Positions 5,773-14,424 of a stretch of 41,425 nt of DNA are shown here, piece by piece. The notes beneath the pieces were generated by a model. It was not told where the DNA came from. It saw only the letters and a list, made by a program, of their open reading frames with translations, and did no database searches. This stretch comes from Bacillota bacterium (GTDB lineage: Bacteria > Bacillota > Clostridia > Christensenellales > UMGS416): positions 1 through 41,425 of the forward strand of contig JAEYYW010000111.1 in NCBI GenBank assembly GCA_023428265.1, read 5' to 3'. The number at the start of each line of letters is the position of its first letter. The first letter of the stretch is position 1. Made by a program: the position numbers and the translations under genes.

Positions 5773-7725
5773 ATGAAACCCACCTTCTACATCACCACCC
5801 CGATCTATTACCCCAGCGGCAAGCTGCACATCGGCAACGGCTACTGCACCGTTTGCTGCGACACAATGGCCCGCTGGAAGCGCCTGCAGGGCTACGACGT
5901 CTATTTCCTCACCGGCACCGACGAGCACGGCCAGAAGATTGAGGAGGCGGCAGCCAAGGCAGGGGTCACCCCCCAGGCCTTCGTGGACGACATCGTGGCC
6001 GGTATCCACGAGCTGTGGAAGGTCATGGACATCACCAACAACGACTTCATCCGCACCACCGAGGAGCGCCACGTGAAGGCCGTGCAGAGGATCTTCAACA
6101 AGCTCTATCTGCAGGGCGACATCTACAAGGGCTCCTACAAGGGCTGGTATTGCACGCCTTGCGAGGCCTTCTGGACCGAAACGCAGCTGAAAGACGGCAA
6201 ATGCCCCGACTGCGGCCGCGAGGTGCATCTGGCCGAGGAAGAGGCATACTTCTTTAAGACCAGCAAGTATGCCGGCTGGCTCATGGACTACATCGAGAAG
6301 AACCCGGACTTCATCCAGCCTGCCAGCCGCAAAAACGAGATGGTGCAAAACTTCCTGAAGCCCGGCCTGGAAGACCTGTGCGTGTCGCGCACCAGCTTCA
6401 CCTGGGGCATCCCGGTCACCTTTGACACCAAACATGTGGTCTATGTGTGGCTGGACGCGCTCTCCAACTACATCACGGCCCTCGGTGCCTATAGCGACGA
6501 CGAGACGCTCTACAACAAGTTCTGGCCCGCCGATGTGCATGTGGTGGGCAAGGAGATCGTGCGGTTCCACACGATCATCTGGCCGATCATGCTGCACGCG
6601 CTGGGGTTGCCGCTGCCCAAGCAGGTGTTCGGCCACGGGTGGTGGACGGTCAATGGCGAGAAGATGAGCAAATCCAAGGGCAACGTGATCGACCCGGTGG
6701 CAATGGTGGGCCGCTATGGTGTGGACGCCGTGAAGTACTTCCTGCTGCGGGAGATCCCCTTCGGCGCCGACGGCGACTTTTCCTATAAGGGCTTCGTCAG
6801 CCGCATCAACAGCGACCTGGCTAATGACCTGGGCAACCTCGCCAGCCGCACCGTGGCGATGATACAGAAGTATTTTGACGGCGTCATCCCAGAGCCCTCT
6901 GCGCTTGAGGAGATTGACGAAAACCTCCGCGCCTTGGCCGTGGAGTCAGCGCGGAAGTTTGCCGAGCAGATGGACAGGATGCAGTTTTCGCTGGCGCTGG
7001 CAGAGCTGTGGAAGCTGGTGGGCGAGTGCAACCGCTACATTGACCAGACCACACCCTGGGTGCTGGCCCGCGACGAGGCCAACAAGCCCCGGTTGGGCAC
7101 CGTGATGTATAACCTGGCCGAAAGCCTGCGGTTTGTGGCCGTGGCGCTGCAGGCCTGCTTCACCGACACACCCAACAAGCTCTTCCAGATGCTGAATGTG
7201 ACCGGCCAGACGCTGCGCTCCTGGGAGTCGCTCAAGAGCTTCGGCGGCCTGGTGCCGGGCCGGGCGGTGGAGACGCTGCCGGCATTGTTCCCGCGGCTCG
7301 ACCCGGAGGTAGAGGTGGAAGCCATCCGCGATATGGCCGCCCGGTCTTCCGCGCCGGCTGCCCCGGAGGCCAAAAAAGTGGGCGGGCCGCAGAAGGAAGA
7401 GATTACGATTGACGACTTCGCCAAGACCGACCTGCGGCTGGCCAAAGTGACTGCCTGCGAGCCGGTGGAAAAGAGCGACAAGCTCCTGAAGCTCACCGTG
7501 GAGGTGGGCGCGCTGGGCAGCCGCACCGTGGTTTCCGGCATCGCCAAATACTATAAGCCTGAAGAAATGGTGGGCAAGACTGTGGTGCTGGTGTGCAACC
7601 TGAAGCCGGTGAAGCTCCGCGGTGTGATGAGCGAGGGCATGATCCTCTGCGCCAGCGACGACGAGGGCAACCTCAAGCTGGTTACGCCGGAGACCGAGCT
7701 GCCCGACGGATCCGAGGTGCGGTAA
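5773..7725 (+). CDS. metG: Methionyl-tRNA synthetase
   Basis: The 650-residue enzyme charges tRNA-Met with methionine in the cytoplasm. The class I signatures are clear: the HIGH-type motif HIGN at 19-22, a single zinc knuckle with C127, C130, C144 and C147, and KMSKS at 297-301. A helical anticodon-binding domain follows, then a charged linker, and from about residue 545 a C-terminal OB-fold tRNA-binding domain (IDDFAKTDLRLAKVTACEPV, then KPVKLRGVMSEGM). Length and layout match the bacterial MetG form with the Trbp111-like tail. AAGGAG at about 5759-5764 sets the ATG. It is the first gene after the Met T-box, with tatD directly abutting its stop codon. Confidence 0.97.
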   Translation: MKPTFYITTPIYYPSGKLHIGNGYCTVCCDTMARWKRLQGYDVYFLTGTDEHGQKIEEAAAKAGVTPQAFVDDIVAGIHELWKVMDITNNDFIRTTEERHVKAVQRIFNKLYLQGDIYKGSYKGWYCTPCEAFWTETQLKDGKCPDCGREVHLAEEEAYFFKTSKYAGWLMDYIEKNPDFIQPASRKNEMVQNFLKPGLEDLCVSRTSFTWGIPVTFDTKHVVYVWLDALSNYITALGAYSDDETLYNKFWPADVHVVGKEIVRFHTIIWPIMLHALGLPLPKQVFGHGWWTVNGEKMSKSKGNVIDPVAMVGRYGVDAVKYFLLREIPFGADGDFSYKGFVSRINSDLANDLGNLASRTVAMIQKYFDGVIPEPSALEEIDENLRALAVESARKFAEQMDRMQFSLALAELWKLVGECNRYIDQTTPWVLARDEANKPRLGTVMYNLAESLRFVAVALQACFTDTPNKLFQMLNVTGQTLRSWESLKSFGGLVPGRAVETLPALFPRLDPEVEVEAIRDMAARSSAPAAPEAKKVGGPQKEEITIDDFAKTDLRLAKVTACEPVEKSDKLLKLTVEVGALGSRTVVSGIAKYYKPEEMVGKTVVLVCNLKPVKLRGVMSEGMILCASDDEGNLKLVTPETELPDGSEVR

Positions 7726-8508
7726 ATGCGCCTGTTTGACACCCATGCCCATCTGGACGACGACAGCTTTGACAGCGACCGGGATCAATTGATCCCGGCG
7801 CTGCCCGATGAGGGCGTGGCGCTGGTGCTATCCGCCGCCGCCGACATGGGCAGCTCCGCCGCTGCCATCGCGTTGGCGGAGCGCTATCCCCATGTGGTCG
7901 CGTCCATTGGTATCCATCCCCATGTGGCGGAGGCCATCTCCGACATCGACCTGGCCCAACTCACCGCCTGGGCCGCCCACCCCAGGGTGGTGGCCGTGGG
8001 GGAGATCGGGCTGGACTACCACTACGACTTCCGCCCCCGCGACGTGCAGATGGCCTGCTTCCGCCAGCAGCTGGACTTGGTGCGGCGGGTCAATCTGCCG
8101 GCGATGTATCACATCCGCGAGGCATGGGGCGACTTCATGCCGATGGTGCAGGGCGGCGAGATTCCGTTTGGTGTGATGCATTGCTTCTCTGGCAGCGTGG
8201 AGATCGCCAGGGAGTGCCTGAAGGCGGGGCTATACATTTCCCTTGCCGGGCCGGTCACCTTCAAGAACGCCCGCAACCTGCACGAGGTGGCCAAATTCGT
8301 GCCGCTGGACCGGCTGCTGGTGGAGACCGACTGCCCCTACCTCTCGCCGGAGCCCCTGCGCGGCAAGCGAAATGAGCCCCGGAATGTGCGCCACACTGCT
8401 GAGGCCATCGCCCGCCTCCGGGGCATGGATGCGGAGGAGTTTGCCGAGGCGGCGTTTCAGAACTCCTGCCGGCTGTTTTCAGTCAGCGAAAGTGGAGAGA
8501 AGCAATGA
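7726..8508 (+). CDS. tatD: TatD-family metal-dependent DNase
   Basis: The 260-residue TIM-barrel hydrolase carries the TatD metal ligands: H7-x-H9 in DTHAHLDD, the glutamate of GEIGLDYHYD (E93), a histidine in YHIREA (about 130), the histidine of MHCFSG and the aspartate of VETDCPYLSPEP. TatD enzymes are Mg2+-dependent 3'-5' exonucleases implicated in repair and in DNA and RNA turnover; in Bacillota the gene is commonly linked to metG. The ATG directly follows the metG TAA, so translation is coupled, and expression should follow the Met T-box. The end overlaps the next gene by four bases. Confidence 0.93.
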   Translation: MRLFDTHAHLDDDSFDSDRDQLIPALPDEGVALVLSAAADMGSSAAAIALAERYPHVVASIGIHPHVAEAISDIDLAQLTAWAAHPRVVAVGEIGLDYHYDFRPRDVQMACFRQQLDLVRRVNLPAMYHIREAWGDFMPMVQGGEIPFGVMHCFSGSVEIARECLKAGLYISLAGPVTFKNARNLHEVAKFVPLDRLLVETDCPYLSPEPLRGKRNEPRNVRHTAEAIARLRGMDAEEFAEAAFQNSCRLFSVSESGEKQ

Positions 8509-9116
8509 GCCAGGTCTATGCCTACCCGCACGGCAGCGGGCTTTATCTGAACATCACCAACCGCTGCACGTTTCGCTGCGTGTTTTGCGTGCGTGACAAC
8601 GGCAAGGCTTTTGAAGGCCACGAGCTGTGGCTGGACCGCGACCCGACTGCCGAAGAGGTGCTGGCCGCCATTGAGGCCAAGGGCGGGGCGGACCGGTTTT
8701 CCGAGGTGGTGTTCTGCGGCTTCGGCGAGCCCACGATGCGGCTGGACACACTGCTCATTGCCGCCCGCGAAATCAAGGCCCGCTGGCATGCGCCTTTGCG
8801 CCTCAATACCAACGGGCAGGGGAGCCTCATCGCCGGGCGGGACATCGCGCCGGAGCTCGCGGGCCTCATCGACACCGTTTCCATCAGTTTGAACGCCCCC
8901 ACCGCCGCGGAATACGTGGCGGTGAGCCGGCCTGCCCATGGCGAAAAAAGCTGGCAGGCGATGCTCGATTTCGCCGCCGCCTGCAAAGCGCAGGGCATTG
9001 ATGTGGTGATGACCGTGGTGGATTCCATCGGCAAGGAGAAGGTGGAGGAAAGCCGCAAGGTCGCCGAGGGGCTGGGTGTGCGGTTTCGGGTCAGGGAGTA
9101 TATTGCAGAGGAATGA
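8505..9116 (+). CDS. TatD-linked radical SAM protein
   Basis: The 203-residue protein has the radical SAM cluster motif C21-x3-C25-x2-C28 (RCTFRCVFCV), a GFGEPTMR segment corresponding to the SAM-binding GGE strand, and an NTNGQG strand. It is short and lacks an auxiliary cluster domain. It corresponds to the known family of small radical SAM proteins encoded next to tatD in Clostridia; their reaction is unknown. The ATGA overlap with tatD and the terminator just downstream make metG-tatD-rSAM one transcription unit. Confidence 0.88.
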   Translation: MSQVYAYPHGSGLYLNITNRCTFRCVFCVRDNGKAFEGHELWLDRDPTAEEVLAAIEAKGGADRFSEVVFCGFGEPTMRLDTLLIAAREIKARWHAPLRLNTNGQGSLIAGRDIAPELAGLIDTVSISLNAPTAAEYVAVSRPAHGEKSWQAMLDFAAACKAQGIDVVMTVVDSIGKEKVEESRKVAEGLGVRFRVREYIAEE

Positions 9117-9131
9117 AGCGCTGATAAAGAG

Positions 9132-9167
9132 AAATCCCCCTTGGTTTGGTTATGCCAAGGGGGATTT
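9132..9167 (+). terminator. Terminator shared by convergent units
   Basis: A perfect 13-bp stem with arms AAATCCCCCTTGG (9132-9144) and CCAAGGGGGATTT (9155-9167). It lies between the radical SAM gene and the convergent anti-sigma gene, whose stop is at 9170, and can work in either direction although the T-runs are short. Confidence 0.75.
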
Positions 9168-9169
9168 CG

Positions 9170-11071
9170 TTACTTCACCTCAAACTCCACTGTGAAGTAA
9201 TACCAGCCAGCCATGCCCCATGGAGCGCCATAATCCCCATCGTTCATCTCAAAGAATCCCTCCAGCCGGTAGGCGCCTGCGCTCAGCTCTGCCAGCACCG
9301 GCTGGTCGGTCACTTCAGTCAGTGTGCGGGTTTCGCCCATCTCAACTTGTCTGCTCTTGCCCAGCAGCGCGGTGCGCGCCATCCGGATGACTCCCCGTTT
9401 TACCTCTGTGTCTCCCTGAAACAGCCGGTAGCACACAAACGGCAGCATGTTGTCATCTTCAGATGTATAGGGGCAGGGGATGGAGATGGTACTACGCGAG
9501 TTGTTAGTGAGCGAAACGGCAAGGCGGCGGTTGGTTGTGATAGCGCCCGTTGTATTCACACCTGCGCAGTTGAGAATCCAATAGGGCATTTTGGCGAAAA
9601 TGAGGGTTGGGCCGGTGCCAAGCACGTTGCCTTCCAGTGTGTATTCACCGGCTTCTGTGATCGGGGCAGAGGTCAGCTCCGCTCTTAGCCAATCTCCCGG
9701 TTTGAGTATGATTGCCTTGGTAGCATCCGGTGTTATTGTTTCATCTCCGCTCACCAATATGATGTTGCTGGAGTTTTTCAACTCAAAGTCACCGCTGACG
9801 GCTTTGATTACCTCTCCATCCTGCTTGAATAGGAGTTCACAGGGGAAGGAGGCGGGTACCTTGTAGTCCTCATTTGACAGGTTGTAAATGACTATTTCTG
9901 GTGTTAGTATGTATCCTCCCGTTGAATTGCCTGTAATTATAGATTGGATTTGCTTGACCACGCCCTCCATCACCGTTTTTTTGGATATGGTGGTAGGTGC
10001 ATCTTTGGTGGCATACCAACATGTCTTTTCATCTGTCCATCCAGCGGCGATGCAGTGCTCGGCAACTTCCTCCACACTGCCGTTTGTCATGTCCAGCTTC
10101 CAGAGCGTGTTGGTGGGATCATCGCCGTAAATGAACAGTGCGGTTGCATTCATGGTCAGGTATGGAGCTGTGTTGCATATATCCAGCAGACGAAAAGAGT
10201 CGCTTTTCAATTGGGTTGTCATGATACGGTCGCCCCGAGTGAGAGTGTATTTTCCATCATCCCCCTTCGTGAGGCCAATCAGGAAACTGGATGGAACAAG
10301 CTTTTTAGCCCCGTTATCTGCCTGATATCCGCTGGATAAAGATCCGCTGATGTTGGCTGGCGTGGAGCTGGCAAGACCGCTGCCAGTCCATGAAACCCGG
10401 GCATAATAGATGATTCCTTCCGGAAACATTGCATAGAAAGTCAGGGTTTCATCTCCAAGCTGTGTCTTGGTTGGTGCCATCACGGCGTCTGCCCAATTTA
10501 CTTGAATTTCGTTCACGCTTTCATCCACCCACCGCACCCCATCCGGCACTTTGAGCCGCCAGCCACCGGCTGTCACAACCCACACGGCGTCGCCCGAGTT
10601 GCCATGCACGGTGAATGCCACCCAATGGTCTTGCCCGTTGCAAAGGAACGTGTAGGGCTTCACGGCCTGCTCCTTCCAAAGATCCAGCGTGATGGTGACG
10701 GATTGATCGGTGCCTACCAGCGCAAGCTCTGCGGTTTTGGCGCGGTAATACCAGGTGTCTGAACCGTCCATTGCAACGACCTGCCAGCCGTCCGCCCGAT
10801 CAGGAGCGCTCGCGAGGGCTGTTGCAGGCAGTTGGATCAGCGGCGTGGCCGCGGTGGCAGGCGTGGTGTCACGAATCGGCCCCACCCCAAACACCAACAG
10901 CGCCGCGATGCCGCACAGCGCCAGCGCGCAGGCCACGGTGGCCGGCAGCGGCAGCCGCCAGGCTGATCGCCGGGCCGGAAGAGCCGCCACGGTTTTCTTC
11001 ACCGCCAGCGTGAAGGCAATGGGGGTGGGGGGATAGATATCGGCGAGATTGTCTGCCCAATTGCTTCTCAT
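9170..11071 (-). CDS. Membrane protein, probable anti-sigma partner with large ectodomain
   Basis: The 633-residue protein has a short N-terminal cytoplasmic part (about 1-45, starting MRSNWADNLADIYPPTP), one transmembrane helix (about 46-64, VACALALCGIAALLVFGVG) and a roughly 560-residue outside region. The ectodomain is beta-rich. Two Ig-like segments near the C-terminus end in GEYTLEGNVL (about 515) and GAYRLEGFFEM (about 602), as in BsuPI-type domains; the middle (SSEEVAEHC-like SVEEVAEHCIAAGW region) suggests a sensor. Its start overlaps the ECF sigma stop by four bases, the arrangement of sigma/anti-sigma pairs. It has no recognisable zinc-binding HxxxCxxC motif, so the anti-sigma role is inferred from position and topology. 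Confidence 0.7.
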   Translation of the reverse strand: MRSNWADNLADIYPPTPIAFTLAVKKTVAALPARRSAWRLPLPATVACALALCGIAALLVFGVGPIRDTTPATAATPLIQLPATALASAPDRADGWQVVAMDGSDTWYYRAKTAELALVGTDQSVTITLDLWKEQAVKPYTFLCNGQDHWVAFTVHGNSGDAVWVVTAGGWRLKVPDGVRWVDESVNEIQVNWADAVMAPTKTQLGDETLTFYAMFPEGIIYYARVSWTGSGLASSTPANISGSLSSGYQADNGAKKLVPSSFLIGLTKGDDGKYTLTRGDRIMTTQLKSDSFRLLDICNTAPYLTMNATALFIYGDDPTNTLWKLDMTNGSVEEVAEHCIAAGWTDEKTCWYATKDAPTTISKKTVMEGVVKQIQSIITGNSTGGYILTPEIVIYNLSNEDYKVPASFPCELLFKQDGEVIKAVSGDFELKNSSNIILVSGDETITPDATKAIILKPGDWLRAELTSAPITEAGEYTLEGNVLGTGPTLIFAKMPYWILNCAGVNTTGAITTNRRLAVSLTNNSRSTISIPCPYTSEDDNMLPFVCYRLFQGDTEVKRGVIRMARTALLGKSRQVEMGETRTLTEVTDQPVLAELSAGAYRLEGFFEMNDGDYGAPWGMAGWYYFTVEFEVK

Positions 11072-11622
11072 GGTCTTGCCTCCTTAATCCTCATGCTGTC
11101 GGCCAGCCGGGCCCTCGCACGGGCCAGGCGGCTTTTCACCGTGCCGGGCGGCACTCGCAGCAGGCGGGCGATCTCCGCAACCGGCAGCTCCTCCACATGG
11201 TGCAGCGCCACCACAACCCGCTGGTCTTCCGGCAGCGCCGCCAGCGCCGCACGCAGATCCATCAGGTCGTCATGCAGGCGGCCCGCCCCGGCAAAGCCAG
11301 TATCGCCGGGCTGTGTGGCCGGGCGTTTGCGGCTCTTCCGCAGCTTGTAGCATTCATTGAGCAAAATGCGGATGAGCCAGGTGCGGAAGAATGCGGGGTC
11401 GCGCAGCGAGCCCAGCTTCAGCCAGGCTCTGGACAGGGCTTCCTGCACGGCGTCGGCGCAGTCCTGGTCGTTTCCCAGCACGGTGCGGGCCATGCGATAG
11501 AGCGTGCGTTCGCAATCTACCACCAGCGTGGTGAACGCCTCCTGGTCACCGCCGCGGGCCTCCAGCACCAGTGCCGTCATGCTGTCCTGCGACGCGATGG
11601 TTGGCAATGCCTTCTCTTCCAT
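11068..11622 (-). CDS. ECF-type RNA polymerase sigma factor
   Basis: The 184-residue protein has sigma region 2 at about 25-95 (DQEAFTTLVVDCERTLYRMA, then DCADAVQEALSRAWLKL, then FFRTWLIRILLNECY) and region 4 at about 125-178 (LPEDQRVVVALHHVEELPVAEIARLL, then PPGTVKSRLARARARL, the helix-turn-helix). Region 3 is absent, as in ECF sigma factors, which respond to envelope signals. The minus-strand ATG has CAGGAGC eight bases upstream. A candidate autoregulated promoter lies at 11655-11680. The downstream membrane gene overlaps by four bases and is the likely antagonist. Confidence 0.92.
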   Translation of the reverse strand: MEEKALPTIASQDSMTALVLEARGGDQEAFTTLVVDCERTLYRMARTVLGNDQDCADAVQEALSRAWLKLGSLRDPAFFRTWLIRILLNECYKLRKSRKRPATQPGDTGFAGAGRLHDDLMDLRAALAALPEDQRVVVALHHVEELPVAEIARLLRVPPGTVKSRLARARARLADSMRIKEARP

Positions 11623-11654
11623 GCGGTTGCTCCTGCGATGTTCTCAGCCATTAG

Positions 11655-11680
11655 ATATCGTAACCGGTCCGGCGGTTCCA
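11655..11680 (-). promoter_or_regulatory. Candidate ECF autoregulatory promoter
   Basis: On the minus strand TGGAACC (11680-11674) and CGATAT (11660-11655) are separated by 13 bp, similar to the AAC-type -35 and CG-containing -10 of ECF promoters. It is placed about 35-60 bases ahead of the sigma gene. The spacing is slightly short for SigW-type sites. Confidence 0.35.
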
Positions 11681-11723
11681 TTCAACACGGCAAGTTGATT
11701 GAGCGTGTATGTTAAGCGTTTGG

Positions 11724-11752
11724 TTGCATTTCCAAATTAGTTTGATTAAAAT
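11724..11752 (+). promoter_or_regulatory. Sigma-A promoter of Gfo/Idh/MocA gene 1
   Basis: TTGCAT (11724-11729), 17-bp spacer, TAAAAT (11747-11752), 29 bases before the start codon. Confidence 0.7.
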
Positions 11753-11781
11753 GTTTCTAATGTCATGAGGAGGTTGTTTCT

Positions 11782-12861
11782 ATGCGCAAGGTCAAAGTGG
11801 GCATCATTGGCTGCGGCGGCATCGCCAACGGCAAACATATGCCGGCCCTCTCCAGGATGGAAAACGTGGAAATGGTCGCGTTCTGCGACATCGTGAAGGA
11901 GCGGGCGCAAGACGCGGCAGACAAGTTTGGCACAGCCGATGCCAGAGTGTATGAGGATTACACCGAGCTTTTGAAAAAGGAAGGCGAGGTGGAGGTGATC
12001 CATGTGCTCACCCCCAACCGCTCCCATGCCCCGATTTCGATCGCCGCGATGGAGTCCGGCCGCCATGTGATGTGCGAAAAGCCCATGGCCATGGATGTGG
12101 CGGGCGCCCGGGCAATGGTGGAAGCCGCCAAGCGCACCGGCAAAAAGCTGACAATCGGTTATCAGAACCGCTGCCGTCAGGATTCTCTTTATCTCAAGCA
12201 GATGGTGGACGCCGGCGAGCTGGGTGATATCTATTATGCCCGCGCCATTGCGCTGCGCCGCCGCGCCGTGCCCACCTGGGGCGTCTTCCTCAATGAATAT
12301 GAGCAGGGCGGAGGCCCGCTGATTGACATCGGCACCCACGCGCTGGACCTTACGCTGTGGATGATGAATAATTATGAGCCGGAGCTGGTGGTGGGCACTT
12401 CCTATCGCAAGCTGGCCGACAATAAAAATGCCGCCAACGCCTGGGGCCCCTGGGACCCTGAGAAGTTCACTGTGGAGGATTCGGCCTTCGGCTTCATCCG
12501 CTTCAAAAACGGTGCTTCCTGCTTCCTGGAGTCCTCCTGGGCGCTCAACATTGCCGACCCCCGCGAGGCCTCCACGATGCTCTGCGGCACCAAGGGCGGT
12601 GCGGACATGTTTGACGGCCTGAGGATCAACGGCGAGGCCTATGGCAAGACATGGCTGAAGAAGATTGACACCGAGATGGGCGGCGTGGCCTTCTATGACG
12701 CGGCCGGCAGCAAGCCGGAAGATCTGGAAATGGCCAACTGGATTTCCGCCGTGGTCAACGACACGCCTCTCCGGGTGCTGCCCGAGCAGGCGCTGGTGGT
12801 CACCGAGATCCTGGAAGCCATTTACCGCTCTTCCAAGACCGGCGAGCCGGTAAAGCTGTAA
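11782..12861 (+). CDS. Gfo/Idh/MocA-family oxidoreductase (1)
   Basis: The 359-residue protein starts with a Rossmann fold (VGIIGCGGIANGKHMPAL at about 6-23, NAD(P)-binding) and carries the family motif CEKPMAMDV (about 99-107), whose lysine helps bind cofactor and substrate. The C-terminal alpha/beta domain contains GGPLIDIGTHALDLTLWMM, where the Asp/His pair supports catalysis. These enzymes oxidise or reduce sugars, inositols and related polyols. Substrate is unknown. AGGAGG at 11767-11772 sets the ATG. It has its own promoter and terminator and is not adjacent to the other three homologues in this window. Confidence 0.9.
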   Translation: MRKVKVGIIGCGGIANGKHMPALSRMENVEMVAFCDIVKERAQDAADKFGTADARVYEDYTELLKKEGEVEVIHVLTPNRSHAPISIAAMESGRHVMCEKPMAMDVAGARAMVEAAKRTGKKLTIGYQNRCRQDSLYLKQMVDAGELGDIYYARAIALRRRAVPTWGVFLNEYEQGGGPLIDIGTHALDLTLWMMNNYEPELVVGTSYRKLADNKNAANAWGPWDPEKFTVEDSAFGFIRFKNGASCFLESSWALNIADPREASTMLCGTKGGADMFDGLRINGEAYGKTWLKKIDTEMGGVAFYDAAGSKPEDLEMANWISAVVNDTPLRVLPEQALVVTEILEAIYRSSKTGEPVKL

Positions 12862-12882
12862 TTCCAACCACCCGGTTCACCG

Positions 12883-12918
12883 CACCCCCTTGCCCTTGGG
12901 CAGGGGGGTGTTTCTTTT
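12883..12918 (+). terminator. Terminator after Gfo/Idh/MocA gene 1
   Basis: Arms CACCCCCTTGCCC (12883-12895) and GGGCAGGGGGGTG (12898-12910) then TTTCTTTT. The convergent tetR-like gene stops at 12921. Confidence 0.8.
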
Positions 12919-12920
12919 AC

Positions 12921-13481
12921 CTATTTGATCTGCAAAGCCATGGTGTAGATGATTTCGGCGATATCCTTAACCGGCCTGCCGGCATCGCCTTTCAGCCAGT
13001 GCTGTATCAGGCCGATGCTGCCGTTTACGATAAAGATATAAGACAGCTCCCTGGAACCCAGGTCCGGGCTCTGTTCGGAGATTGGCGTGATGCCGCACTT
13101 GCTGTAGATCAGCGTAAACAGCTGCTTCTGGAAGTCATGATCTCCCTGCTCGCTCATCAGGATCTGGATATGCTTTTTGTTATCCGCGAAATACTGTAAA
13201 GTCTCCTCCAGGATGTTGATCATCTCGTGCTTCTTCGTTTGGCCGATGATGGACACAATCATTTCATCCGCCCACGACAGAGTCTCGGTTTCGATTTTCC
13301 TTAACAGATCGAACTGGTCTGTGTAATGCTTGTAAAAGGTCGTTCTGTTGATATCGGCCTTTTCGCATAACTCTTTGATGGTGATCTTTGATATCGGTTT
13401 TTCCTTCATCAGCTCCATCAGGCTGTCCTGCAAAACCATCCGCGTATAGCGGCTTTTCCGGTCCATTTTCAGTTCATTCAT
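12921..13481 (-). CDS. TetR/AcrR-family transcriptional regulator
   Basis: The 186-residue protein has an N-terminal TetR DNA-binding domain: RYTRMVLQDSLMELMKEKPI, then the helix-turn-helix ITIKELCEKADINRTTFYKHY (about 34-54). The C-terminal helical domain is of the kind found in DhaS-like TetR proteins and ends GSIGLIQHWLKGD...EIIYTMALQ. The ligand is unknown. The in-frame ATG at 13481 fits the ribosome site GAAAGGTG better than the upstream GTG at 13490. It is divergent from the kinase/CDF pair and may control it or itself; an imperfect GTTG-N6-CAAC inverted repeat at 13541-13554 lies in the shared region. Confidence 0.88.
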   Translation of the reverse strand: MNELKMDRKSRYTRMVLQDSLMELMKEKPISKITIKELCEKADINRTTFYKHYTDQFDLLRKIETETLSWADEMIVSIIGQTKKHEMINILEETLQYFADNKKHIQILMSEQGDHDFQKQLFTLIYSKCGITPISEQSPDLGSRELSYIFIVNGSIGLIQHWLKGDAGRPVKDIAEIIYTMALQIK

Positions 13482-13700
13482 ATGGTTCACCTTTCAAAGC
13501 AAGTAAAGTTTCTCCCAAATCGACATCCGCGGTGCAATTTGTTGCATACACAACGTTTTTAAACCATCTGGTGATTCCCAAAACAACACAGTGTCACTAT
13601 GATAGATTTGAGCTGAGATGTCAAGAGGCATCACAGCGATACCGTTTGCTGCCCCGTGTGGACTTTTCTATTTATTTCAACAAGGAGTGACCCGTCGTTT

Positions 13701-14423
13701 ATGCAGGAAGGGTTTTTTGGATTCGCGATTCTGATTGGCTATTTTTCCATCTCGGCTTTGTTGGCAGTGCTGGCGAAGAAAGTTCTGAAGATGCCTTCGG
13801 AGATGGTCCGAAAAACATGCCATATCATTGTTGTGATGTCCGTCGTGGTGTTGCTCAACGCATTTCGCACATGGTATCTGGCGGTGCTGGTTGTTTTCGT
13901 GTTTGCTTTGGCCGTTTATCCGATGCTCGCCTTGGTGGAGCGATATCCGTTTTACAGCAGCTTTTTGGCTGAGAGGCGAAGCGGCGAAGTTAAGTCCAGC
14001 ATGATTTGGGTTTTTTTGATGCTGGCCTTGTTGATGACTGTATTTTGGGGGCTATTGGGTGAAACCTGGAAATTTGTCATCGTCGGCGCCGTTATGGCAT
14101 GGGGATTCGGTGATGCGGCCGCAGCGCTGGTTGGCAAGGCGGTCGGCCGCCGAACCATCGAGCATCGTTATGTGGAGGGGAAAAAGACTGTGGAAGGAAC
14201 GCTGGCCATGTACGGCGTGGCATGCCTTGCGATTTTCGTCACCACGATGATGTACGATGCGGTGCCCTGGTACCTATGCCTTGCGATCGCGTTGTTCGTT
14301 GCTCCGGTTTGCGCGCTCGTCGAGCTGTTTACACGCCGAGGCATGGACACCATCACGGTGCCGATTTCGGCGGCGGTCGCAATCTCCGCATTGGTATCTT
14401 TCTTCCGTTACCTGGGGGTATAG
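13701..14423 (+). CDS. Dolichol/phytol-kinase-like integral membrane protein
   Basis: The 240-residue protein has about seven transmembrane helices and two signatures of the CTP-dependent polyprenol kinase / phosphatidate cytidylyltransferase-like family: RKTCHIIVV (about 38-46) and GDAAAALVGKAVGRR followed by YVEGKKTVEGTLA (about 136-172). Family members phosphorylate isoprenoid alcohols such as phytol, farnesol or dolichol at the membrane. A recycling role for an isoprenoid alcohol is possible here but is inference. The start follows AAGGAG (13682-13687) at a rather long spacing; a GTG at 13656 is an alternative. It forms a pair with the CDF-like gene one base downstream. Confidence 0.8.
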   Translation: MQEGFFGFAILIGYFSISALLAVLAKKVLKMPSEMVRKTCHIIVVMSVVVLLNAFRTWYLAVLVVFVFALAVYPMLALVERYPFYSSFLAERRSGEVKSSMIWVFLMLALLMTVFWGLLGETWKFVIVGAVMAWGFGDAAAALVGKAVGRRTIEHRYVEGKKTVEGTLAMYGVACLAIFVTTMMYDAVPWYLCLAIALFVAPVCALVELFTRRGMDTITVPISAAVAISALVSFFRYLGV

Positions 14424-14424
14424 C

